This document shows, in pieces, positions 34,831 through 48,400 of a stretch of 64,000 bases of DNA. Made by a program: the position numbers and the translations under genes. The notes under the pieces were generated by a model. It did not search any database and was not told where the DNA came from. It saw nothing but the letters and a program-made list of their open reading frames with translations. Origin of the DNA: Saccharum officinarum (lineage: Eukaryota; Streptophyta; Magnoliopsida; Poales; Poaceae); NCBI GenBank assembly GCA_020631735.1, contig CM036162.1, positions 91,312,401 through 91,376,400 on the forward strand, read 5' to 3'. Numbering within the stretch: position 1 is the first letter of the stretch; the number at the start of each line of letters is the position of its first letter.

Positions 34831-36430
34831 GGAGGTCTCTTGAGGTAGAATTCTTTCAAGCAGTACGTATGCATAATAACCTTGAATTGCATCTTCATCT
34901 AGCTTCTCATCATTTCTAAATGATAACCCATTTTTTTAAAGCTAGGTCTTCTGCTATTGCACTTGGCGATCTATCATAATATTCATGTCCTTGTCGATGC
35001 CTCGATCAGTGGTAAGTAATGTACAATAGGAACATTTTTGTTTACATTGCTTCTTATAGATAATAAATATATGGAGACTAATTGGCTACTAATGGATTAA
35101 TGTCAGTATAATGGATAGTATATAGCAAGCACTTACGTTAGCATCTGCAACAGACTATCTAAATAAGCCATCTTTCTCTATATTTGAGCAACGGAGCTCA
35201 AACTGCCTTCAACAGGTCAGGTTGGGAATCTCTACTTTTTCCGTTTTATCATTGAAATGGCTGGGGCGATTTAGAAATAGTTTAGGGTTACAATAAACAT
35301 AAATAGAGAACTTGATAACAACAGAAAGCATGGGTTACCTAAACAGATAAGTAGGAGCTCTATTTTTTTTTTAGTAATGCTGGAGATGCTCCTATTTGAG
35401 GAATAGCAAAAACTATGTATAATTCTGCATATATTGTATTTTTCTCCAATCATAAATTTTTTTGGAACAACTAATAAAATAAATCTAGATTTTAAGGGCG
35501 CAACTTGTAGTACATATAATATGATAACATAAATTCAAAATAAAAGATAGACTTCGTAATCAGATACAGCGTGAAGTAATCAAGCGCCACCATGACCGGA
35601 AGGCGGAAGAGCCATACTCTTCGTGGCGTGGAAGATAACAAATGATGAAAGAGTAAACGGACAGGGGCGCATCGTAAACTAACATAACCTCGATGCTGCT
35701 GCTGCCACATGCACCGTATCTTGACTAGCTTGACACTGCTATCAGAGGCTAATTTCAGACTGATTGATATTATTTTATCGTTGCTGGGTGGCACACCACA
35801 ACCGCACAAGTTCGTTGTGGCTCTGGGCTTTGGCACGGCGATGCTGCTGCTGCTGCTAGCCTGCTACGAAAGAACACACCGTAGCTAGGTGCTATTTTTC
35901 TCGCACCAACTAGGAATAGGAATATAGTACCACAGTTTAGATAGGTCTAGGTGCATCTTGTGAATCTTTTTCGTACAAAATCACGTACTTATTTAATCAA
36001 ACTCTAGGAAAAAGTTTTGGGGTTAGGTGAATTCGCCAATCATTTCGTGATGCTTTCGGTAGTAAAAATCTCCATCTGTTTTCTCCGCAGCTCATGCGAC
36101 CGCGACTCCTTGCTTAAACAAATGGCTTTAGTAGTTCAGTGTAACATCAGCTAGCTGTTCAGAACAGTACCACTAGCCCTAGGCTACTAGTGTCCAATAG
36201 GTGAGTTTTTGTACAAATAGTTTTGAATATCTAGACTAGACCGTGTTTTCCCACACTCATATATGGTCAGGTTCAGCTTTGCCATTTGGTTCGGTGGTTG
36301 TCGGATCTGAGCTACTACGGCACTGAGGTCTGGTCCGGTGAATGGATCTCAAACGAGATGACTATACCTCACGTTTCCTCTTGCAAACAGTTTCTATGTA
36401 CTAAATTCATGGAACAGTTTCAGGTCATGG
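34831..36430. other. intergenic, nothing recognised
   Basis: AT-rich sequence with no supported gene. A frame at 35492-35836 (minus) has no domain. 'ctgctgctgctgctagc' near 35845 is a short trinucleotide run. Confidence 0.35.
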
Positions 36431-36565
36431 CCTTGTTCGGCTGGCTGGTTGCCAGCCAGCCAGCAGTGCTTTTCTCTCACACCAGTTCAGCACCAGCCAC
36501 CAGCCACCAGCCAGCCAGCAGTATTTTTCTCTCACAATAAATCAGCCTCAGCCACCAACCACCAG
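36431..36565. mobile_element. MITE, family B copy 2
   Basis: Starts 'ccttgttcggctggctgg' and contains 'tttttctctcaca' twice in different phases plus runs of 'agccagccagc' and 'caccagccaccagcc'. The same core occurs at 11013-11125, 37041-37166 and 41151-41242. Confidence 0.5.
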
Positions 36566-36700
36566 AGGCCCATGTCCCTCTCTGAAATCATGCAGCCGTC
36601 TCTATTCAGAACGGTCCTGTTAGCACACCGATAATCCAGGGAGTTGGCAAGATCGATGTTAAAAACTTGCTACAGACGGGTTTGGTTGGGCTACTGCTGC

Positions 36701-36794
36701 AGCTTTGCCAATAATTTAGGGAAGATTACTGTATTTTGCAAACTGCAAGCTTTGCCGATAATTTAGGGAAGGTTACTGTATTTTGCAAACTGCA
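36701..36794. repeat. 47-bp tandem duplication
   Basis: Two adjacent 47-bp units (36701-36747 and 36748-36794) starting 'agctttgcc' and ending 'tgcaaactgca', with two mismatches. No function is evident. Confidence 0.85.
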
Positions 36795-36810
36795 CTATGG
36801 CCATGGCTTA

Positions 36811-37166
<356 letters not shown>

Positions 37167-37331
37167 TCCATTATTAGGTAAGCACTAGAGTAGCACTAGA
37201 GTAGAGGCACGCACCCCGAACTGTTTGGAAAGCAATTCAACGAAGCAATCACTTCTATATTTCAGATGCCTGTTTTTCTGAGCACCATATAAATTTGTCA
37301 TTGTTTGATATAATTTTTTTTTGCAAATTAT

Positions 37332-38500
37332 CTCTTATAGACCTCGAGAAGGCATATGACAAAGTACCGAGAAATGTCATGTGGTGGGCCTTGGAAAAGC
37401 ACAAAGTCCCAACTAAGTACGTTACCCTCATCAAGGATATGTACAGGGATGTGGTGACGTTTGTCCGAACATGTGATGGCGACACCAGTGACTTTCCAAT
37501 TAAAATAGGACTGCATCAGGGGTCAGCTTTGAGCCCTTATTTATTTGCTTTGGTGATGGATGAGGTCACAAGAGACATACAAGGTGATATCCCTTGGTGT
37601 ATGCTCTTTGCTGATGATGTGGTGCTAGTTGACGACAGTAGGGCGGGGGTTAATAGGAAGTTAGAACTATGGAGGCACACGTTAGAGTCGAAAGGGTTCA
37701 GACTTAGTAGGACTAAGACCGAGTACATGAGGTGCGATTTCAGCGCGACTAGGCACGAGGAGGGAGACGTTAGCCTTGATGGGCAAGTGGTGGCCAAGAA
37801 GGATACTTTTCGGTATTTAGGGTCGATGCTACAAAAGGATGGAGACATTGATGAAGATGTTAGGCATAGAATTTCAGCCGGCTGGTTGAAATGGCGTCAA
37901 GCTTCTGGCGTTCTCTGTGACAAAAGGGTGCCTCAGAAGCTGAAAGGTAAGTTCTATAGGACGGCGATTCGTCCGGCGATGTTATATGGTGCTGAGTGTT
38001 GGCCTACAAAAAGGCGACATGTCCAGCAATTGAGTGTAGCGGAGATGCGTATGTTGCGTTGGTGTTGTGGGCACACAAGGAGGGATAGAGTACGGAACGA
38101 CGATATTCGGGATAGGGTTGGGGTGGCACCAATTGAGGAGAAATTGATTCAACATCGGTTGAGATGGTTTGGACATGTCCAACGGAGGCCTCCTGAGGTG
38201 CCGGTGCGTAGTGGAGTTCTAAAGCGGGCCGATAATGTAAAGAGCGGTAGAGGTCGACCTAAACTAACTTGGGACGAGTCCGTTAAGAGAGATCTTAAGG
38301 AGTGGAATATCCCCAAGGATTTAGCTATGGACAGGAGCGCTTGGAGATTAGCAATCAACGTGCCTGAACCGTGACCTTTTTTGTCTTGTGCCCTTTATGT
38401 CCCTTTATGTGTCTCCCTGTTTCTCGTCTCTTTTGGGTTTCATCTCTAGCCTACCCCAACTTGCTTGGGACAAAAGGCTATGATGTTGTTGTTGTTGTTG
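37332..38500 (+). mobile_element. RTE-type LINE, 5'-truncated copy 1
   Basis: A non-LTR retrotransposon 3' part. The open frame runs to the stop at 38372-38374 and covers the reverse transcriptase from [20 protein letters not shown] through the catalytic [12 protein letters not shown], the thumb region, and the C-terminal part ([33 protein letters not shown]). A short 3' UTR ends in a (GTT)n tail at 38480-38500. Short 3' UTRs with simple-repeat tails are typical of RTE-clade LINEs. The endonuclease domain is missing. The flanks show no clear target duplication. Confidence 0.85.
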
Positions 38501-39146
38501 TAAGCTTTCCTTTTAATTATACTAAAAGTTGGTTGTCTAAATTCAGGCACCTGAAACATATCAACTCCCATATCAGATATACAAGTACATTCTATTAACG
38601 ATGCCACACGAATTCAGCGATATGTCATGAGACATGGACCTGCAATATGAGAACCAGACAGGACAGCTATGACAACTGGCTCCGTTCAGCATTTCAGGAG
38701 CCAAACTAGCTCACCTAAACAGCAAAGGTTCAAATTCAAATTCAAGCACAGGATGAGACTTGAGGTTGATAAAGAGTCTCCGACAGCGATTTCCAGTTAC
38801 GATGTAAGGTGCAGTAAGAACGTGGACACCACTTGCAGCAAGAGAATTTAACACTTGCAAAAAACAGGCTGCAAGCAGTGGCTGCTGGGCGCCAACAAAA
38901 ACACAAATTAACCAATGCAAATAGGTAAGCACAATCACACGGTCTTTGATATCAAAACTGATGTATTTGCCACGGTTAATACATGAAGATAATAATATTG
39001 CCACAGTTAAGTTGCAACTGATAGCAAGTGGGTTCACAATACTCAGATTCATGAAGCAACCAGAAAGGATAACTGATTACTAGAAATATTCATACACAGC
39101 AAGTATTCTAAAGCCGCACCACTCCAAAACCACTACTAGAAATAGT
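38501..39146 (-). other. 3' flank of RPL32 copy 2
   Basis: Downstream of the minus-strand RPL32 stop codon; probably 3' UTR in its right part. No gene is seen. Confidence 0.4.
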
Positions 39147-40414
<1,268 letters not shown>

Positions 40415-40660
40415 CTGCGGATACACAGTGGTGGCGAAGGGGAAATTTTCAGTTCTGGATGAGAACCACACCAACAAAACAGTGGAAGCTGTGGGGATGG
40501 AGAGTGCGCTGAGAGATGGCCGTACCTTCAAGTGCCCAGAGCGGTTTGCAGCGAAGCAGGGAGGCGGCGGCGGCTGGTGGGCGGGCGGGCGGGCCGGCGT
40601 TGGGGTGCCTGTGGGACAGGACTCAGGAGTGGGTCTTTTATCCCTGAACCCTAGACAAGC
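40415..40660 (-). promoter_or_regulatory. leader intron, leader exon and promoter of RPL32 copy 2
   Basis: On the minus strand a leader exon with donor 'acttgaag|gtacggcc' (near 40529) is followed by a ~110-nt intron ending 'tatccgcag' right before the ATG. Upstream lie a TATA-like 'gggataaaag' (about 40638) and 'ctagggttcag' (about 40648), the reverse of a telo-box. Confidence 0.55.
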
Positions 40661-41311
40661 AGTCCACCATGGGCACGAGGTCGTTCATGGGCTCTGCCGA
40701 AAGCACAGCAAAAGACAACAAAGCCTGTACAGCCCAATATTTTTTTTTAAAAAAGCCTGTACAGCCCAATAGGCCTCCTACTGATCCAGTCCAGGAACTC
40801 TTGTCGATAAACAGTTCTGAGTTCTCTTCTTTTTCAACAGTGTAGTCAGGCTATTGCATTTTTGTTTCATCAAAAATAAAAAGAATGAATTAGTCTGATG
40901 GAAGCATATATTCACTGTGAAATCTGTTTTTATAGAAACCGTTTCTTTTTACCGACACCGTAGTGATGAAGTAATGAGACATGAGTTCCACCCATTAATA
41001 ATGTAAACTAGAAATATTTAACGATTCATATTTCTTGCATTATGCTAAAAAAAATCGTAGCTTCATCCTTGGTTATGGCTCCAAATAATCTCGAACGGTG
41101 GAAGATGGAGTTGTAGATGCCTCGTGCATAAGTTCATATATGAATCCTCACCCTGTTCGCTTACGCGGAAATTTGGCTTATGCTAAAATGTTTTGAGAGG
41201 AAAACACTGTTCGATGTTGAAAAGTAGCTCAAACGAATAGGGTGCTACTATTTATCCAAATGAAGCCTGAACCAAAACCCTAATGATTCAAAAAAAGAAA
41301 TTAATATTTCA
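40661..41311. other. intergenic with one MITE
   Basis: AT-rich sequence between RPL32 copy 2 and LINE copy 2. Apart from the family B MITE at 41151-41242 nothing is recognised. Confidence 0.4.
41151..41242. mobile_element. MITE, family B copy 4 (short)
   Basis: Ends 'ccctgttcgcttacg' and 'ctcaaacgaatagggt' are inverted repeats; the core 'tgagaggaaaacactgttcg' matches the family B core. Confidence 0.5.
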
Positions 41312-42290
41312 GGGTCAGCTTTGAGTCCTTATTTATTTGCTTTGGTGATGGATGAGGTCACAAGGGACATACAAGGTGATATCCCTTGGTGTATGCTCTT
41401 TGCTGATGATGTGGTGCTAGTTGACGACAGTAGGGCGGGAGTTAATAGGAAGTTAGAACTATGGAGGCACACGTTAGAGTCAAAAGGGTTCAGACTTAGT
41501 AGGACTAAGACCGAGTATATGAGGTGCGATTTCAGCGCGACTAGGCACGAGGAGGGAGACGTTAGCCTCGATGGGCAAGTGGTGGCCAAGAAGGATACTT
41601 TTCGGTATTTAGGGTCGATGGTACAAAAGGATGGAGACATTGATGAAGATGTTAGGCATAGAATTTCAGCCGGCTGGTTGAAATGGCGTCAAGCTTCTGG
41701 CGTTCTCTGTGACAAAAGGGTGCCTCAGAAGCTGAAAGGTAAGTTCTATAGGACGGCGATTCGTCCGGCGATGTTATATGGTGCTGAGTGTTGGCCTACA
41801 AAAAGGCGACATGTCCAGCAATTGAGTGTAGCGGAGATGCGTATGTTGCGTTGGTGTTGTGGGCACACAAGGAGGGATAGAGTACGGAACGACGATATTC
41901 GGGATAGGGTTAGGGTGGCACCAATTGAGGAGAAATTGATTCAACATCGGTTGAGATGGTTTGGACATGTCCAACGGAGGCCTCCTGAGGCGCCGGTGCG
42001 TAGTGGAGTTCTAAAGCGGGCCGATAATGTAAAGAGCGGTAGAGGTCGACCTAAATTAACTTGGGACGAGTCCGTTAAGAGAGATCTTAAGGAGTGGAAT
42101 ATCCCCAAGGATTTAGCTATGGACAGGAGCGCTTGGAGATTAGCAATCAACGTGCCTAAACCGTGACATCTTTTGTCTGGTGCCTTTTATGTCCCTTTAT
42201 GTGTCTCCCTGTTTCTCGTCTCTTTTGGGTTTCATCTCTAGCCTACCCCAACTTGCTTGGGACAAAAGGCTATGTTGTTGTTGTTGTTGT
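41312..42290 (+). mobile_element. RTE-type LINE, 5'-truncated copy 2
   Basis: Starts abruptly at 'gggtcagctttgagtcc' within the reverse transcriptase and runs through the same C-terminal part as copy 1 to the stop at 42164-42166, a short 3' UTR and a (GTT)n tail ending near 42290. By eye it differs from copy 1 at about 16 positions in ~980 bp (about 98% identity). The frame is open throughout (281 residues), but finger domain and endonuclease are missing. Confidence 0.85.
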
Positions 42291-42481
42291 AACGATTCTC
42301 CGGATTCTAGACAAAGACGCGTAAACTAGTCAAAACAGATCAGAGTTTGCTCCAGAAATCCTAGATGTTCTTGTTGAATAGCAAAAGGAAATCGCAGGGA
42401 ATGAAGGCTCATTTCTTGGAATGTATTACGTTTGCCGAGTTCTGAGTAAAAAGGTTATGTATTTATATCTATTTGATATAT

Positions 42482-45400
42482 CTAAAGCTCGCTGTCAGAT
42501 TGGTTGGCTGGTTCTCCATTGACGGCGACAAGCTCCGTGTCAAATATGAGGGTTGCTCCACCTGCAAGAAGAAAGATAAGTGGCTCACATCAGTGATGTG
42601 CGGAAGTTCACCTCGGCATTATAGGAATCCATTCAGGTGGCAGTGCAAGGCATTATTGGAATCCATTCAGGTGGCACTGTTAGTAGGATAATGGAGATAA
42701 ACCACTTCGTGCTTTTGCCGTGCACAAACAATGGGATGATTACCCTCACAGAATGTTCTGAATAATCCGAATGTGACTATCACAACTGTATGCTCAAAAG
42801 ACAAAGAGCAGAAAATATTAAAAAAAACATACCAGGGATAGTAGGTGGCGAGCCTTGAGGCCCATAGCCAAGCTTTGATGGGATCTTCAACTTCCGCTTT
42901 TCACCAACGCACATTCCCAGGAGACCCTGATCCCATCCTACACAGAAAATAAAGGAATTCAGACAGAGAAACAGAGAAACAGAATTCTTCAAAAAAGACA
43001 GAGAAACAGAACACAACCAAAACAGAGAGTAGCCAATTCATTGCCATATTAATCACCTTTGATCACTTGTCCAGTGCCCAAATCAAATTCAATAGGGTCA
43101 CCTCTTTCATAGCTTGAATCAAAAACTGTTCCATCAGTAAGTTTTCCCTGTGAAAAAAATGACAGCAAGTGAACATGACTCAGAAGATAGTTCTTGTAAT
43201 CAATGAGTATCGTCTAATATTAGAACTTCTTGAAGCAATGTAGGCTGGTTGAATTAACAGTTCTGCTCGAAGTTTAAAAACCAATGGTAATACCATTTTT
43301 CAAAATATTACAATGCTCTATTGTACATGTCCCGCTTTCCCGAATCCAACAAAAGTTGCAATGCTCTATTGTTAACTGGAATTGGCAATAAATCTAGTGG
43401 CAGCAGTGACAAAGCCTATGACATACAGCCATACAGATACAGGTCAGTGCTGAATGGGCTAAGAGAAACAATATAGGTGCGACAGTTACTCTAAGAAAGC
43501 ATTAAGTTAGTTCAATGGAGGACATCTGTCATTATTGATACATTGCAACATAAGGGGAAAGATGAGGAGGCAAAACACTAGACTTACACGGTAGTGAACT
43601 TTAACCTTGTCACCTTTGTGAGCTTGAATGCTGCAAGATTCCGGCTTATGCTGCATTTTAAAATACCCAGGCAAAGCATCAATATTAGAAACTGCCGAAA
43701 ATAATTGCTGCAAATGATGGCAGCACATGCGATTATCCACACTCCATAGCAATTTTCTTACAACATGGTTAATGGTTTAGTAAGAATAGACAAATTCACT
43801 TCTTCTTGTCCAACTAGATATTCTGTTCTTACAACATGACACTCTGGAAGTACCAGTTGTACGAAAACTTGATTTTCTGTCTGACAATAAATTGAAGAGG
43901 AGTGGAGGCAACCGGTCCCGTACCCTCTGCGTTGCCTCTTTGGGCGACGGGAGGGCAACTGCCGCCGCCAGCCCAAGCTTCCCCCACATAGCTCCTCCCC
44001 GGCCGCTGTTGCCGTCGTCTGGCGCGCGGTGACGGCGGCCCGCGGCTGCTCCAGAACCTGGTGCGCTGCAACCTCCTTCTCTCCTCCACGAGCTCCTCAA
44101 TCCTTTGCCTCCCCATCCTTTTCCTCTTCGCCTCCGGCGAGTTGGCGACCGTCGGGCTGCGGCAGGGTGGATCCGGGCTCCCCGGCCCCGGATCTGCCGG
44201 CCTTGGCCTGCAGGACGCGGCGGTGGTCGGTTGCCCTTCGGCCTGCGCGGCGCTCTCCATTGCCGGCCAACCTGCAGGGTGCGGCAGCTTTTTCCTCTTC
44301 GTCTCCGGTGTCTGTCGGCCGACTGCTGGGTGGAACCGAGCCCCCAAACCCTGGATCTGAAGGCTACAGTAGCGGCCGGCTGCCCTCGGCCTGCGCGCGT
44401 CGTCGGCGCCGGCGGCTCCTTGGGCCCGGATCCACCCGACGATCTTGGCAGCGGTCAGCGCCTCTACCTCGGTCATGGTCTGCCGTCCCCGTTTGGCGGC
44501 ACCATTCCCCCAACACGACGCATTGCAACCCGCCGCAGTTGCGTGTGAACCTGTCGTCCTCGTGTGGTGGCTGTCGGCGCCTCTACCCCGGTCTCGGTCC
44601 GCCGTCCCCGTGTGGCGGCGGCCGGCGCCACTTCACCCAGCGTGGCGTATTGCGTCCCAGTAGGCGGGTTGTTTGAAGCTAGGGCGAAAGCTCGAACGGC
44701 GACGTCTATGGACGTCGCTTCCTCCTTGGAGGCGTCCCCTTTGTTCCTCTTCTCCCGTCTTGCTGGCGCGAACGCTTGCCGGCGCGCGCCTCCCACCTTC
44801 GCGGGCGAGTCCAGAAACAGCTCCTCGCGGTGTGGCGGCGACCGACACCTCACCCTTGGTCCAGGCGTGGACACTTGTCGGCGCGCGCCTCCCACCGTTG
44901 CGGGCGAGTCCGGAAACGGCTCCGCGCGATGTGGTGGCGGCCGACAACCCCCCATCCCTCTGTCCAGGTGCGGGCACTTGCCGGTGCGTGCCTCCCACCG
45001 TCACGGGCGAGTCCGGGAACTGCTCCATGAGGTGTGGCGGTGACCGGCACCCCCTCCCCATGTCCAAGCGTGGACGCTTGCTGGTGCGTGCCTCCCACCT
45101 TTGTGGGCGAGTCCGGAAACGTCTCCGCGCTATGTGGCAACGACCAGCATCCCTCTCCAGGCGCGGGCGCTCGTCGGTGCACGCCTCCCACCGTCGCGGG
45201 CGAGTCCGGGAACGACTCCGTGAGGTGTGGTGGCGGCCGGCATCCCCTCCCCTTGTCCAGGCGTGGACGCTTGCTGGTGCGCGCCTCCCACCAACGCCGG
45301 CGAGTCCGGGAACGGATCCGCGTGGTGTGGCGGTGACCGGCCCCCCCTCACCATCCAAGCGCCGACGCTTGCCGGTGCGCGCCTCCCACCGTCGTGGGCG

Positions 45401-48400
45401 AGTCCGTGAATGGCTCTGCGCGGTGTGGCAGCGGCCGTGCCCCCCTCCCCCCCTTCGTCCAAACGCGGACGCTTGCCGGTGCGTGCCTCCCACCGTTGCG
45501 GGCAAGTCCGGAAACGGCTCCGTACGGGGTGACGGCGGCCGGCACCCCCCCCCCTTCACGGTTCAGCTACCACCGGCACAAGGCTTGGGTGAAAACCTTG
45601 CCAAGCTGCTTCTTGGCCGACGATGATTACAGCTCGCTGTCATTCACCTCATTGGAGGCATCGTCGAAGAGCTCATGTGCCTTTGGTGGTAGTCTTTACA
45701 TTCCGCTAGTATGTTTGTGGTTCCTACCACTCTTCGCCCTGGTGCTAGGGTGTCTTGTTGTTGTTGTTGTTGTTCTCCTCAACATTGTAAATCATATAAC
45801 AAGCCAATTTTGGGCTATATCAATATACATTCAGGTGGGGAGTAATCCCCTCCGGTGACATTAAAAAAAAGACAATAAATTGAAGAGAGTTTCCAAATTG
45901 AAGCTGAATCAAAAAGGTTTTTAGGGGTCCTACTCAGTCTATTGTTTCCACAGGATTCATGGCCTTACTCAGTATGGAAACAAAACTGAAACTTGAACTA
46001 TGCATTAACTAATCCATTTACTATAATCATTCAAAAACAAACCAGAATTAAACTGTTTAGTTCCATTAAAGAACTGTCAAGCCGGTGAACACTGAGGCCT
46101 GAAGATGGCGCCTTGAAGCATTTACGTTTTCATATTTGCTAAAGCGTATTTTCATTACACTGCTGTAAGACATTACTATGACTTGTGGGCCCTAGGCCGG
46201 TCGGGTATTTAGCTTCAGCTGTAAGACGATGTGAACAATTCGAATCAGATAATATACAGATCGAGACCGAGGAACCTTTCCTCGCTCGTTCCCCACTCTC
46301 TCGATTCTTGCTCGATCTCCTCACGGCGACGGCGATAGCCGGCGGCAACGGGGCGTGACAGTTGGTATCAGAGACGTTCCTTCCTTGTCGTGGGTGACGA
46401 GTTCTACCGGCTCTTCCCCGACGCAAGTTACCGGCGGCGGAGGTGGCTCCCGGAGCCGACGCAGTCACCAAACCTTTATCAGCAACCCCAATCAGGTAGC
46501 TCTTCCTCGTAGCGCTTCCCGACCCCGTCTAGCTTTGATCGCGGTTCGTAATTCCGGGTGGCTGGTCAATCTCCGTTCACACCCACAAAGGTGTTCGATC
46601 GGAGGTCCCATAGGTCCACTCTTTGGTGGAACTGGGTCAGCTGCGGTGTCGGCGTCGCCCTACCTTGAGCTCCAACTACCACCACCACCACAATTCCTAC
46701 TCCGATCCACCACCACCAGCCCCAATCCATCACACCCACTCCTCAGATCCGTTCCACCTGCGGCACAAACCTCGACTGGGGGACTACATCGACAATTTTT
46801 TGGTTCAGGAGGCGAGAACCATGGTGAGCAGTCCATAATTCTGCTCCCCATCTGTCATTAGCAGGCAATCGGTCGAGACGAGGGTTGCGAGACGTTGTTT
46901 CCGTGTAAAATTCCGTAGTCTCGTGAGCTGATTGTTGTGCGGTGGTGACGGCGGGGAAGTGTCCACCTACTCGGGTTGCGGAGCGTGTCTCCGTGTAAAA
47001 TTCCTTGGGGGTGCCTCATTTCCAGGTGTTGTCGGCGATCGGGTGAAGCAGCCTACACGGGGAGCTGTATACCAAACCGGTTGCCTCACAAGTGTTTCAG
47101 TACTCTCTCTACACAATTGTTCACCATGGCTCCACCCAAGCCCTCCGTGCAGACGAAGTTCATACTTGAAGCCATGTCGAAGAACAGTGACGATGAAAAG
47201 ACCAAATGGGATCAGGTAATGGAAAATTTTGATCTGTTGTACTCTTGCATGAATGATATTGGACAGATCCAGCAGGAGCTGAAGAAAGAGTTTCAGGAAC
47301 ACAAAACAGAGCAAAAACTTATCTCTCAACAGGTCCTTGCCAATGGGCAAGTTGTGGCCAGTTTAACTTTGCGTCAGATGGAGGTTGAAGCACAGTCTGA
47401 GCATTCTGAGTCATTGTCCATGCTTTCTGAAGAAGATCCCAATTACAACATTTTCGCCAAACCCACACGTGACCCTGCTCCAGCAACTTCCAAACAGCCA
47501 CGCCATAACCATGACCACAACCGTAGGGATACACTCCCACACCACACATTACCCAAGATGCAGTTTGCTAAGTTTGATGGTTCCCAGCCAAGAATTTGGT
47601 TTGACAAGTGTGAGAATTATTTCACTATCTATGACATTCCTGAGCACCTTAAAGTCACAGCTGCCGTCATGCATTTGGAGGGCAATGCAGCCAAGTGGTG
47701 GCAGGCGTACACAAGCAGAATCACAAGCTTCCCAGTTGGCCAGCATTCTATGTGCTATTGCAGAACAAATTTGGGGCAGACGACTTCAGGTCTGCAATCA
47801 CTGATCTCCTAGCACTCAAGCAGGCAGGCACGGTGGAGGACTATACCATTGCATTTCAGGCCCTTCAGTATGATACTACTCCGTCCCATATAAAGAGTCG
47901 CCGTGGGAAGCGTGCTGGTCAAATTTTCTCAACTTTGACTACGTTTGTAGAAAATACGTGCAACATTTATATCTTTAAATAAGTTTATTATGAAAGTATA
48001 TTCAAAGATCTACCTAATGATACTAATTATGTACCATAAATATTAATATTTTGTTAAATATATTTGGTCAAAGTTAAAAGCTGTTGACTTTTTAGGAAGC
48101 GAGAATGACTCTTTTTTTTGGGACGGAGGGAGTATCTCAATGCATAACAGTAACTATGATGAGCTTTTTTTTGCTTCCAAGTATGTTGATGGGCTGAAGG
48201 AAGAAATTAAGGCCGTAGTGGAACCACAGGTACCTGTGACTGTGGACCGAGCAGCACTGATCGCAAAAATCCAACAGAGAACTCTAGAGAGGGGCAAGAT
48301 GAAACATCAGAGAGCACCTCCTTTCAACAGAAACCAGCAACCCAAAGCAGATACTCTAGTTCAACAGACCAATTATAATCTCCAGAGGATCAGGCAGCTC

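Noticed and set aside
41281..42320. taatgattc / taacgattc as a target duplication for LINE copy 2
   Set aside because: The left copy lies about 25 bp away from the LINE junction, so it does not flank the element.
44029..45858. Long overlapping open frames of 100-317 residues on both strands in the GC-rich region
   Set aside because: They occur in almost all six frames, are made by GC-rich ~100-bp tandem repeats, and lie in a retroposon with a TSD. No domain is present.
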